DNA from: Planctomycetota bacterium
GTDB lineage: Bacteria; Planctomycetota; Phycisphaerae; Sedimentisphaerales; Anaerobacaceae
DNA length: 35,925 nt
Direction: 5' to 3'
NCBI GenBank assembly: GCA_012517265.1
Contig: JAAYVJ010000048.1
Coordinates: 1 to 35,925 of the forward strand
The stretch's first letter is position 1. Each line of letters opens with the position of its first letter. Of this stretch, positions 27,575-35,925 are shown piece by piece. The notes under the pieces were generated by a model, which saw nothing but the letters and a program-made list of their open reading frames with translations, did not search any database and was not told the DNA's origin. A program made the position numbers and the translations under genes.

Positions 27575-28708
27575 CTAGATCCCCAGGAAGTAATACACGA
27601 CCGCGAAGATGCCGTCGGCCACGACGATCGCGATGATCCCGCTGACGACCGCGCGGGTGGCCGAGTCGCCGACCGCGCTGGGCCCGGTGCCGGTCTGGAG
27701 ACCGCGCAGGCAGCCGATGCCCGCGATCAGGGTCCCGAATACGAACGTCTTGGCCAGGCCGCCCACGACGTCGCCCAGAGTCGCCGCCTCGCTGACCCGC
27801 TCGATGTACGTGCTGATCGGCACGTCCCACGTGGTCATCACTACGCCGCAGCCGATCAGGCCGAAGAGCAAATTGAACATCGTCAGCAGGGGCAGCATGC
27901 ACACCGCGGCGATCAGGCGGGGCAGAACCAGGAATTGAACCGGGTCCAGGCCCATCGTCACCAGAGCGTCGACTTCTTCGTTCACCTTCATCGTGCCCAG
28001 TTCGGCGGCGAAGGCCGATCCGCTGCGGCTGGCCAGCACCAATGCCGTGATCAGCGGACCCAGCTCGCGGAAGAGGGCGATCGCCACGAGGTCCGCCACG
28101 AAGATCTCCGCGCCGAACTTCTGCATGGCCGCGGCCGACTGAAACGCCAGGATCAGCCCGATCAGAAAGCCCAGCAGAGCCGTGATGCCCACGGCGTTGA
28201 CGCCGGCCTTCTCGGCCATCAGGAAGGTGTCGCTCCGGCGCAGGCTCGCCGGGTGGAACAGAGTCTTGAGCAGCTTGACACAGATCTCGCCGATGAAGCT
28301 GACCTGGGCGGTGAAGTCGAAGAACAGCCCCGCGGCCCACCTGCCGATGTTGTGGATGGCGTTGGCGAGGGGCCCCAGCGGCTTGGGCGGCAAGACCTGG
28401 TGATCGATCTCGAACAAGGCCATCAGTTGTCGAAACTGCGGTCGCAGGTCGCGGATCTCGGCCCGGCCGCCGCTGTCGGCCTGGATCCGCTGGATCTCCA
28501 TGAGCAGCGCGATCCCCGCGCCGTCGCAATACTCGACCTGGCCGACCTGAACGGTCAACTGCTTGGGACGCAGCGCTCGCAGCTCGCGCATGCACGGCCG
28601 CCAGAGAGAAGCCGTACCATCGTGGTCCAGCCTGCCCTTGAGGGTCAGCGTGGCCTGAGCCCCCTGTCCAGTCTCCAACCTGTATGTCGCCTGTTCCGTA
28701 TCTTCCAT
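27575..28708 (-). CDS. MlaE-like permease with N-terminal STAS domain
   Basis: STAS-like N-terminus; IGEICVKLLKTLFHP...GRSGSAFAAELGTMKVNEEVDALVTMGLDPVQFLVLPRLIA. Confidence 0.88.
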   Translation of the reverse strand: MEDTEQATYRLETGQGAQATLTLKGRLDHDGTASLWRPCMRELRALRPKQLTVQVGQVEYCDGAGIALLMEIQRIQADSGGRAEIRDLRPQFRQLMALFEIDHQVLPPKPLGPLANAIHNIGRWAAGLFFDFTAQVSFIGEICVKLLKTLFHPASLRRSDTFLMAEKAGVNAVGITALLGFLIGLILAFQSAAAMQKFGAEIFVADLVAIALFRELGPLITALVLASRSGSAFAAELGTMKVNEEVDALVTMGLDPVQFLVLPRLIAAVCMLPLLTMFNLLFGLIGCGVVMTTWDVPISTYIERVSEAATLGDVVGGLAKTFVFGTLIAGIGCLRGLQTGTGPSAVGDSATRAVVSGIIAIVVADGIFAVVYYFLGI

Positions 28709-28908
28709 GACACCCGTCGATCCAAGGAATCCAACCGCCCTATTGTAAACGCGGGCAAGACCTCTTGCCTAGCCCCTTGCAGCCATTCTCCACGCCGGCC
28801 GGGCAGATCCAACGAATTCCCGCTGTTGGCGCAAACGAGGATCGACCATTAGAATGCACGTCGCAGCCGCTGAAGAACCGCAACGTGCATGGTGAAGGAG
28901 GTCGGAGT

Positions 28909-30099
28909 ATGGTGGATGGTCGCGATCATACGATGGTGCGACGAGAGTTCCTGGGCAGGCTCGGAGCGATCTCGCTCGGAACGATGGCCGGCGCCGGCCT
29001 GGCCGCCGGACGCAGTGACGCCAGAGAGCGACAACCGGTCAAGGCATGGGAGCCGGTCTGCGAACGCAAGGTCCGCGTCGGCATCGTCGGCTACGGCGTG
29101 TGCAAATTCGGCGCGCAGTTCGGTTTCCAGGACCATCCGAACGTCGAGGTCGTCGCGGTCAGCGACTTGATCCCCGACCGGCGAAACGGCCTCATGGAGG
29201 CCTGCCGGTGCGGCAAGTCGTACGACTCGCTCGAAGAGCTGGTCAAAGACCCGAGGATCGAAGCGGTCTTCGTCGCCACCGACGCGCCCAGCCACGCCAG
29301 GCACTGCATGGAGGTCCTCAATCACGGCAAACACGTGATGACCGCGGTGCCAGCGGTGCTCGGCTCGCTCGAACAGGCCGAACAGCTTGTGGAGACCGTC
29401 CGAAAGACGGGCCTGAAGTACATGATGGCCGAGACGAGCTGCTTCCACGAGGATTGCTACGCCATGCGGAAGATCTACCACGCCGGCGGATTCGGCAAGC
29501 TCCTCTATTCCGAGGGCGAGTACTACCACTATTGCCCCACGCCGATCCCCTCCTATAAGGATTGGCGGGTCGGCCTGCCGCCGCTGTGGTATCCCACCCA
29601 CGCGACCGCCTATTACGTCGGCACCACCGGCAAGCGTTTCACCTCGGTCTCCTGCGCCGGCTCCAGCGCGGGCTTCGCCGCCTTCGCCCCGGGGGCCAAC
29701 AAGTACGACAACCCCTTCAGCGACGAAGTGGCCCTGTTCCAGACCAGCGAAGGCGGCTCGTCGCGGATGCTCATGTGCATGGGCGTGTACGGACTGGTCG
29801 ACGAGACCGGCCGGGTCTTCGGCGAGAAGGGCTATATGAACAAGATGGACTACCAGGGCACGATGAAGGACCTGCCCGACCTGGCGAGGCCCGCCCTGCC
29901 GCCATCCGTCGATGCTGGCGGTCACGGCGGATCGCACGGCCCCCTGATGAACGAGTTCGTCACGGCGATCCTCCAGGACCGCGAGCCGATGGTGAACGTC
30001 TACGAGGCCCTGGCGATGACCGTGCCCGGCATCATCGCGCACCAGTCGGCCCTCAAGGGCGGCGAAACCCTCAAGATCCCCCAGTTTGACAGAACATAA
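28909..30099 (+). CDS. Gfo/Idh/MocA family oxidoreductase with Tat-like signal
   Basis: RREFLGRLGAISLGTMAGAGLAAG; KVRVGIVGYGVCKFGAQFGFQDHPNVEVVAVSDL; start 28909 with GGAGG upstream. Confidence 0.85.
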   Translation: MVDGRDHTMVRREFLGRLGAISLGTMAGAGLAAGRSDARERQPVKAWEPVCERKVRVGIVGYGVCKFGAQFGFQDHPNVEVVAVSDLIPDRRNGLMEACRCGKSYDSLEELVKDPRIEAVFVATDAPSHARHCMEVLNHGKHVMTAVPAVLGSLEQAEQLVETVRKTGLKYMMAETSCFHEDCYAMRKIYHAGGFGKLLYSEGEYYHYCPTPIPSYKDWRVGLPPLWYPTHATAYYVGTTGKRFTSVSCAGSSAGFAAFAPGANKYDNPFSDEVALFQTSEGGSSRMLMCMGVYGLVDETGRVFGEKGYMNKMDYQGTMKDLPDLARPALPPSVDAGGHGGSHGPLMNEFVTAILQDREPMVNVYEALAMTVPGIIAHQSALKGGETLKIPQFDRT

Positions 30100-30133
30100 C
30101 GTCCTGCATGACTGTTGCTGAAAGTGGAGATTC

Positions 30134-30209
30134 ATTCTTCAAGGAAATCGTGAGACAGACTTCCTTGAAGAACAGGGGTCGAATACCCCTTCTGCACAAA
30201 TCCTGTTGA
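30134..30209 (+). repeat. REP-like palindromic module, solo copy
   Basis: TTCTTCAAGGAA/TTCCTTGAAGAA stem plus tail GGGTCGAATACCCC..CTGCA; similar to right half of the element at 31530-31707. Confidence 0.75.
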
Positions 30210-30218
30210 AAGCGTCCC

Positions 30219-31526
30219 ATGTACACGATCAAAGACATTCTGCGGATCCAGGTGGCCCCCGCTCTGGGCTGCACGGAGCCCGCGGCCGTCGCCCTGTGCA
30301 CCGCGGCGGCCCGAACCTTGCTGCCCGGCGGCGAGCCGGACTCCGTCGAATTGTGGCTGAGCCCCAACATCTACAAGAACGCCTTCGCCGTGGCGATCCC
30401 CGGCACCGGGGGCGCCAAAGGCATCGGCCTGGCCGGGGCGCTGGGGTTCTACGCCGGAGACCCTGCCAGAAAGCTGGAGGTCCTGGAGCCCGTCAACGAG
30501 GAATCGCTCGCCAGGGCCCAGGCGCTCGTGGCCGCCGGCAAGGTGGCGGTCAACCTGCTCGAAGGCCGCTCGGGGATCTACATCCGGTCCACGATCAGGG
30601 CCGGATCGAACGAAGCTGAAGCGGTCGTCGAAGGCACCCACGACAACCTCGTCGGCCTGCGAAGCAACGGCCAACCCGTCAAGGACCATCCCCTGCTCTC
30701 CGGCACCGTCGCCGACAAGAGCGAGACCGACCGGCTCGAGAGCTTCCTGTGCAGTCGGACGCTGGAGCAGTTGCTCGTGCTCGTCGAGGACATGGACGAC
30801 GAGGACCTCCGGTTCATCCGCCGGGGCGTGGAGTGCAACGTCAAGCTGGCCGAGCACGGATTGGCCTTCCACGACGGCCTGGGCGTCGGCGGCACCCTGG
30901 AACGCTTGACTCGAGAAGGGCTGACGTGCAGGGACATGGTCGCGGAGGCCCGCATCCTGACTTCGGCGGCCTCGGACGCGCGGATGGCCGGCGTGAAGCT
31001 GCCCGCGATGAGTTCGGCCGGCAGCGGCAATCACGGCCTGACCGCGGTCCTGCCGATCTGGGCGGTGCGGACCCACCTGCACCACCTCACGGACAAGAAC
31101 GTCCTCAAGGCGATCGGCCTGAGCCACGTCGTCACCGCGTACATCAAGGCCCACACGGGCCGGCTGTCCGCGGTCTGCGGCTGCTCGGTCGCCGCCGGGG
31201 CCGGCGCTGCCGCGGGCGTCGCCTACCTCATGGGAGGCAACCTGGCGCACATCGCCGGCGCGATCAAGAACCTCCTCAGCGACCTGGCGGGCGTGATCTG
31301 CGACGGGGCCAAGGCGAGCTGCTCGCTGAAGCTGGCGACCGCCGCGGGCGCCGCGGTGCAGGCGGCCCTGTTCTCGCTGCACGGCCTGGCGGTCGGCGAA
31401 CGCGACGGCATCGTCGCCTTGACGCCGGAGCAGACGACGCGAAATATGGGCCAGATCAGCACCAAGGGCATGATCGAGACCGACCGGACGATCCTCCAGA
31501 TCATGATCGACAAGCAGTTCAGCTAA
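30219..31526 (+). CDS. L-cysteine desulfidase / UPF0597 (CyuA-like) family
   Basis: IQVAPALGCTEPAAVALCTAAA, SPNIYKNAFAVAIPGT, CGCSVAAGAGAAAGVAYLMGG, GVICDGAKASCSLKLATA. Confidence 0.85.
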   Translation: MYTIKDILRIQVAPALGCTEPAAVALCTAAARTLLPGGEPDSVELWLSPNIYKNAFAVAIPGTGGAKGIGLAGALGFYAGDPARKLEVLEPVNEESLARAQALVAAGKVAVNLLEGRSGIYIRSTIRAGSNEAEAVVEGTHDNLVGLRSNGQPVKDHPLLSGTVADKSETDRLESFLCSRTLEQLLVLVEDMDDEDLRFIRRGVECNVKLAEHGLAFHDGLGVGGTLERLTREGLTCRDMVAEARILTSAASDARMAGVKLPAMSSAGSGNHGLTAVLPIWAVRTHLHHLTDKNVLKAIGLSHVVTAYIKAHTGRLSAVCGCSVAAGAGAAAGVAYLMGGNLAHIAGAIKNLLSDLAGVICDGAKASCSLKLATAAGAAVQAALFSLHGLAVGERDGIVALTPEQTTRNMGQISTKGMIETDRTILQIMIDKQFS

Positions 31527-31529
31527 GAG

Positions 31530-31707
31530 TTGGACTTCTGCAAAATGGGCATTCGACCTGCTTTCAGAGGGAAAAATCTGCTTCACGATTTTTCCCTCTG
31601 AAATCGTAACTCCCTGAAATGAAGCGATGAAGTCCATTCTTCACGGAAATCGTGAAGCAGATTTCCTTGAAGAATATAGGTCGAATGCCCATTTTGCAGA
31701 AGTCCAA
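31530..31707. mobile_element. MITE/BIME-like palindromic element with perfect 30-bp terminal inverted repeats
   Basis: 31530-31559 TTGGACTTCTGCAAAATGGGCATTCGACCT is the exact reverse complement of 31678-31707; two internal hairpins 31562-31603 and about 31634-31673. Confidence 0.75.
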
Positions 31708-31717
31708 TCAAGAGCAT

Positions 31718-34135
31718 TTACCGCGGCGACAAAGCAATCGTCGTGATTCCGCGAGGGCCGACCGTGAACGCGACTCGATCCTCGTTTGCCTCCAGAGGCT
31801 TCTGGGATCGTTCGAGCGCGTCGCACATTTCCGGCGCCGACCAGCCGGAAGGCGGCCGGAATGAACCGTCGGTCTCCCGGTCCAGGACGTTCCAGAATCG
31901 CAGAATCACGCGGCGGTTGTCCTGCGCGATCTTGAAGGCCAGCAGCGGCCCGCCGGGAAAGTCGATGTCCAGAGCCTCCAGGCCCGGCACTACGGGCGAT
32001 TGACCTCGCACATGCAAGAACGGCGGGACATCGAATCGCTGAGCCTCCTGGACCGCGACCAACGGATCGAACGGCTTGTCGAGCAACACGATGCGATAGC
32101 GGAACGTCCACTGCCGCTGGCCCCCCTGTCCGAACTGATGGTCGTTACGCGTGAGATTCATCATGGGCATGGAGGTCATGCACGCATCCTCGCGACCGAA
32201 CCGCCACAGGAGCGAATCCGGCGCAAGCACCAGCGCCGTTCGCCGCCGGTCGCTGGCGGCGGCGAATGTCACGCTCGCGTACAGTTCGGGATTGGCCCCA
32301 GGCAGATCATCCCCCCCGGCCTGCTTGGGACCGGCGGCCACAATCGCCCCCGGCGTATCATACCAATAGGCCGGCTTGTCCACCGCAAAGGGAAAAAGGA
32401 ATTCGACCGTTTGGGGATCGTCGGTCCATCCGTCGCGCAAATAGTAGCTGACATCGATCCAGGGATTTGTCTCGTGGAAAAGCCACTCGCTCCCCACCTG
32501 GAAGCCGGACCGGTCGAAGTCCGCCGCGATCCGCACGCCCAGATCGGTTCGAGAGCAACGCAGGCCCCGAAGCATCGTGGCCGCCGACGAAGGCAGAACC
32601 TCGGGAAAGACAGAATCCGGCTTGGCCTGGCCGCGATAGCGCGCGTGCACGAATTCGCCAAAACCGGGACTGCGATCCGCACCGACCCACGGTCTCCCTG
32701 CGGCGTCCGCCACGGACGCCACGCAGCACCGATTGGGGTCGAAGACGACGCGGCCGCCGCGCCAGGAGAACGTCGTCTCCTCGGGCCGGCCGTCCTTCAG
32801 AGGGACAGTCCGTTCAACAGGTTCAGGCTGTAGCGAGCGGGCGATATCCGCCGCCTCGGTGACTGCGTCGGCCCTCGTCCCAGCCGAGAGCGCCGCCCGC
32901 CGGCGGTCCGTGCCGCCGAAATCGTGCTCGGCGAATCGCAGCAGTTCCACGAACCCATGCCGAATCAGGTCGCGGTTCTTCGCTTCGCCGTGCCCTGCCA
33001 CGGTTCTGAGGGTCTCGCCCGCCTCGGCCAGTCTCAGCAGCCGCTCGGCCTGGCGGAACTGGGCGGTCAGTCCGGCCAGATGGGCCGCCCATTCCTCCCA
33101 ACAGATCCCGAACGTGCCTTCCATGACCGGGATCGTCAGGTTCTGCTCCCGGATCTCCTTTTCTGCGGCGGCGAAGAAGTCCTCGTACCTGGCGTCCACC
33201 AGTCGGATGGTCCCGTCGGACTCCGCGTTATACTTGCGGATGAAGAGCGAGAGATCTTCCGTCTGTGTCCAGTTGTCCCAGCCGGTGCCGAGCAGCAGGA
33301 TGCTCGATACGGGGTAGTTGGCGCCGTAGGCTTCGTAGCGTTCGACCGTGCGGCGGATGAACTCCTTGCGCCCGGCGAAGATCTCCGGGCTGTTGCGGTC
33401 GCCGAACGACTGAATCCGAAACGCGTCCCACTTCTCGCCGGCGACGTTCACCAGCGTGTGGCCCTCGGCGTATCCGCCCCAGCTCTCGGTGTCGCAATAG
33501 AGGTCCCATCGCATCAGGATTCGCTTGCCGTTCGGCGCCTGCCACCACACCAGGGGCAGCGGCTCCCGACGGCTCAGGTAGCTCTCCGCCCGCAGATTGT
33601 AGACGCCCCGCCCGAGGAAATCGAAGCCGCATTCGGTCAGGACGTTCGCCACGCCCCAGGGGATCGTGGCGTTCTCCATGACCAGCGCCGTGCGAGTCCG
33701 CACTCCCGTCGCCCGCTCGAGATCGGCCGACGCGAAAGTGGCTCGAATCGCGGTCTCGGTGTCGAGAATGCCCCACAGGAGCACGGCGTAGTTGCCCGCG
33801 CACCCGATGCGGCCGGCGCGAATCGCCCGATGGAGACGTTCGCTGCCGGCTTGGCCGCGATGCCGCCCATAGACCTCATTCCAGATCGTTCCGTCGAGAT
33901 TCCAGCGAGCCCGGTCCTGTTCCGCGAGGTCCAGGTAGTAATCCAGAAGCGGCGCCATCCGCAGCTCGATCTCCGTGGTCGAGCCGCACCAGCCGTAGTC
34001 GAGATGCTTGTCCTGGGCCAGATAGACGGTCCATCGCCTCCCGCCCTCCGCCCCCAGACAGGGGATCCAAGCGGTCAGGCATAGAAGCCACGCGAACAGG
34101 CAAGCCGATTCCCCGACGGGTTTCCTTCCAGGCAT
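31718..34135 (-). CDS. Secreted glycoside hydrolase family 38-like (alpha-mannosidase-type N-terminus, DUF5054-like)
   Basis: Signal peptide; YLAQDKHLDYGWCGSTTEIELRM..., MRWDLYCDTESWGGY; overall family assignment from recall. Confidence 0.6.
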   Translation of the reverse strand: MPGRKPVGESACLFAWLLCLTAWIPCLGAEGGRRWTVYLAQDKHLDYGWCGSTTEIELRMAPLLDYYLDLAEQDRARWNLDGTIWNEVYGRHRGQAGSERLHRAIRAGRIGCAGNYAVLLWGILDTETAIRATFASADLERATGVRTRTALVMENATIPWGVANVLTECGFDFLGRGVYNLRAESYLSRREPLPLVWWQAPNGKRILMRWDLYCDTESWGGYAEGHTLVNVAGEKWDAFRIQSFGDRNSPEIFAGRKEFIRRTVERYEAYGANYPVSSILLLGTGWDNWTQTEDLSLFIRKYNAESDGTIRLVDARYEDFFAAAEKEIREQNLTIPVMEGTFGICWEEWAAHLAGLTAQFRQAERLLRLAEAGETLRTVAGHGEAKNRDLIRHGFVELLRFAEHDFGGTDRRRAALSAGTRADAVTEAADIARSLQPEPVERTVPLKDGRPEETTFSWRGGRVVFDPNRCCVASVADAAGRPWVGADRSPGFGEFVHARYRGQAKPDSVFPEVLPSSAATMLRGLRCSRTDLGVRIAADFDRSGFQVGSEWLFHETNPWIDVSYYLRDGWTDDPQTVEFLFPFAVDKPAYWYDTPGAIVAAGPKQAGGDDLPGANPELYASVTFAAASDRRRTALVLAPDSLLWRFGREDACMTSMPMMNLTRNDHQFGQGGQRQWTFRYRIVLLDKPFDPLVAVQEAQRFDVPPFLHVRGQSPVVPGLEALDIDFPGGPLLAFKIAQDNRRVILRFWNVLDRETDGSFRPPSGWSAPEMCDALERSQKPLEANEDRVAFTVGPRGITTIALSPR

Positions 34136-34151
34136 TCAGGCTCCTTTCGAT

Positions 34152-34703
34152 CTACGCATTCAGCCGGAATCGTCGCAGGGCTCTCTGCAGGCTCTTGGCG
34201 TCGCCGACGAGACCATCGAGTTCGTGCCAGAACGCCCGGCTGTGGTTCTTGTGTCGCGTGTGCACCAGCTCGTGGAGGATGACGTAGTCCCGCAGTTCCT
34301 CCGGGAGCCGGAGCAGGTTCACATTCAAATTGATGTTGTTGCGGTGCGAGCAACTGCCCCAGAGGGTCCGCTGGTTCTTCACCGTCGCCTTGTTGAACTG
34401 GTAGCCGTGCCGGGCGGCCAATTCCCGCAGGCGGTCGAACAGGAGATCGCGGGCCTCGGACCAGCCGGCGACCGGCATCTCCGCCAGGCCGCGGAAGTCG
34501 CGACGATGCCGCTTGATCCAGGCGATGCGGGAATCGAAGAACCGCCGGGCCTGGTCCAGCGAGACCATCGCGGGAATCGTCAGCTTGACTTCGCCGCTGC
34601 GTTTGAGGGTGATCCGCGTATATCGGGCGCGATCGGAGGTCTCCACCGCGACCGGGCCGATGTCCGGGATCTGCCACGTGTCGATTCGTTTCAGCATAAC
34701 CAT
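34152..34703 (-). CDS. YgjP-like/M48-type metallopeptidase domain protein
   Basis: LWGSCSHRNNINLNVNLLRLPEELRDYVILHELVHTRHKNHSRAFWHEL (HExxH). Confidence 0.88.
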   Translation of the reverse strand: MVMLKRIDTWQIPDIGPVAVETSDRARYTRITLKRSGEVKLTIPAMVSLDQARRFFDSRIAWIKRHRRDFRGLAEMPVAGWSEARDLLFDRLRELAARHGYQFNKATVKNQRTLWGSCSHRNNINLNVNLLRLPEELRDYVILHELVHTRHKNHSRAFWHELDGLVGDAKSLQRALRRFRLNA

Positions 34704-34745
34704 AGGACCTATGGGACGGATGGGGCGAACAGGACCTTGCGGCTC

Positions 34746-35903
34746 TCAATCCAGGACCTTGGCCGTGCCGCCCGAAGACTGTGATTCCAGGGCCGCGGTG
34801 AAGAGCATGTGCCAGGCGACGCTCTCCCACGGCGTGACGCAGCCCGCGAACCGGCTGGGCGTGCGGCCCGTGTCCAGCTCGTACAGGAACGCCGCCCACA
34901 TCTGCAGGATCGCGTCCGAGACGCCGAACTGGAAGATCGCCGGCGTGATCGAGGCGTACGCGGTCTCCTGGCCCAGGTCGATCCGCCGCCAGGTCTGCTC
35001 CCGGCCCGACGCGTATTCGAGCGTTTCCAGCCTGTTCGGCTCGCTCAGGCTGTACCGGGCCGAAGTCCGCGTCCCGAGGATCTCGATATACCAGTTGTTC
35101 TTCTCGCCCGGCGCGATGCGATGCGTCTTCAAGGACAATGGAAAGACGCTGCCGGAGGCGGGGTCGTGCGCTTCGCACAGCAGGGACGCGTTGTCCCAGG
35201 TTTCGCACGGGACCTTGTTTCCCCTGCCGTCGGGCCGCTCCGTGACAATGTCGGAGAGAATTGCGCGCACGTTGCGAGGCACCCAGCCGGCCCGCAACGG
35301 GATGACGCAGACGTGGGGCCCGAGGTCGCCCATCACGCCGTAGCGGCCGTTGAATTCGAGCATGCGCTTCCAGTTGATCGGCTTGTTCGGATCGAGATCG
35401 CTGCTGTGCAGATAACCCGTGTTGACCTCGATGATCCGTCCGAAGGCGCCGGCATCGATCATCCGCCCGATTCGCTGAGCCGCCGGGAAAAACACCCACT
35501 GCGACGCGCATCGCACGAAGCAGTCCGGATGCTTGTCCACCGCGGCCAGGATCGCGGCGTTGGCCGCCAGGTCGATGCCGAAGGGCTTCTCGCCCATGAG
35601 GTGCTTGCCGGCCTCGATGGCCGCGATGTAGAACTCCCGGTGCAGGTTGTGCGGCACCGCGATATAGACCGCCTCGACCTCGTCGTTGGCCAATAGTTCG
35701 CGATAGTCGCTGGTCACCTGGCGGACCGTGGGGATGTGATCGCGAAACCAATCCACCTTGGGCGTGCCCAGCGTGCGATTGCAGACGGCGACGATCTCGG
35801 GTCGCACCGCCATCTCCGGAAGGTGCAGCCAGCGCGCCGCCGCACTGGCGAACTCCCGGCCCATCATCCCGCACCCGATGATCCCGAATCGAACCGTCCG
35901 CAT
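34746..35903 (-). CDS. Gfo/Idh/MocA family oxidoreductase
   Basis: RFGIIGCGMMGREFASAAARW...VYIAVPHNLHREFYIAAIEAGKHLMGEKPFGID. Confidence 0.88.
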   Translation of the reverse strand: MRTVRFGIIGCGMMGREFASAAARWLHLPEMAVRPEIVAVCNRTLGTPKVDWFRDHIPTVRQVTSDYRELLANDEVEAVYIAVPHNLHREFYIAAIEAGKHLMGEKPFGIDLAANAAILAAVDKHPDCFVRCASQWVFFPAAQRIGRMIDAGAFGRIIEVNTGYLHSSDLDPNKPINWKRMLEFNGRYGVMGDLGPHVCVIPLRAGWVPRNVRAILSDIVTERPDGRGNKVPCETWDNASLLCEAHDPASGSVFPLSLKTHRIAPGEKNNWYIEILGTRTSARYSLSEPNRLETLEYASGREQTWRRIDLGQETAYASITPAIFQFGVSDAILQMWAAFLYELDTGRTPSRFAGCVTPWESVAWHMLFTAALESQSSGGTAKVLD

Positions 35904-35925
35904 CCGCTCTACCTCCAGATCAACA

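Noticed and set aside
1-35925. CRISPR arrays, rRNA or tRNA genes, integrases or phage genes
   Set aside because: None recognised by eye in the sequence; the only mobile-like signals are the short palindromic elements reported.

Overview
High-GC bacterial window, probably Planctomycetota/Phycisphaerae-like (inferred from gene content; not verified). From left to right: (1) the 5' part of a secreted LamG/discoidin-type protein on the minus strand, which is missing from the ORF track because it runs off the window. (2) A phosphate module phoB-phoR-porin-pstS on the minus strand, without pstCAB in the window. (3) A long minus-strand [FeFe]-hydrogenase operon: rex, Cache/HAMP histidine kinase, 2Fe-2S ferredoxin, hydB, hydA, hydG, hydC(nuoE-like), hydE, single-domain response regulator. 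hydF is absent from the window. (4) cheW and a methyl-accepting chemotaxis protein on the plus strand, divergent from rex. (5) Stress-type genes: glutathione peroxidase, TspO, rubrerythrin-like. (6) An Mla/MCE transport operon. (7) Gfo/Idh/MocA oxidoreductases, a CyuA/UPF0597-type cysteine desulfidase, a GH38-like protein and a YgjP-like metallopeptidase. Most notable observations: a shared promoter architecture at three phosphate-linked sites (four tetramers at 11-bp period, TAAC, then N10 and a TA-starting hexamer), which points to a divergent 71-codon membrane ORF as a candidate PhoB target; non-canonical cysteine patterns in both HydA (TSCSSAW / MCCTAKK) and HydG (CTAGYRC instead of CxxC); and a ~178-bp nested palindromic element with perfect 30-bp inverted termini, built from two head-to-head REP-like modules with covarying stems, plus a third solo copy 1.4 kb away. 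All readings were made by eye; no database search or folding was run.
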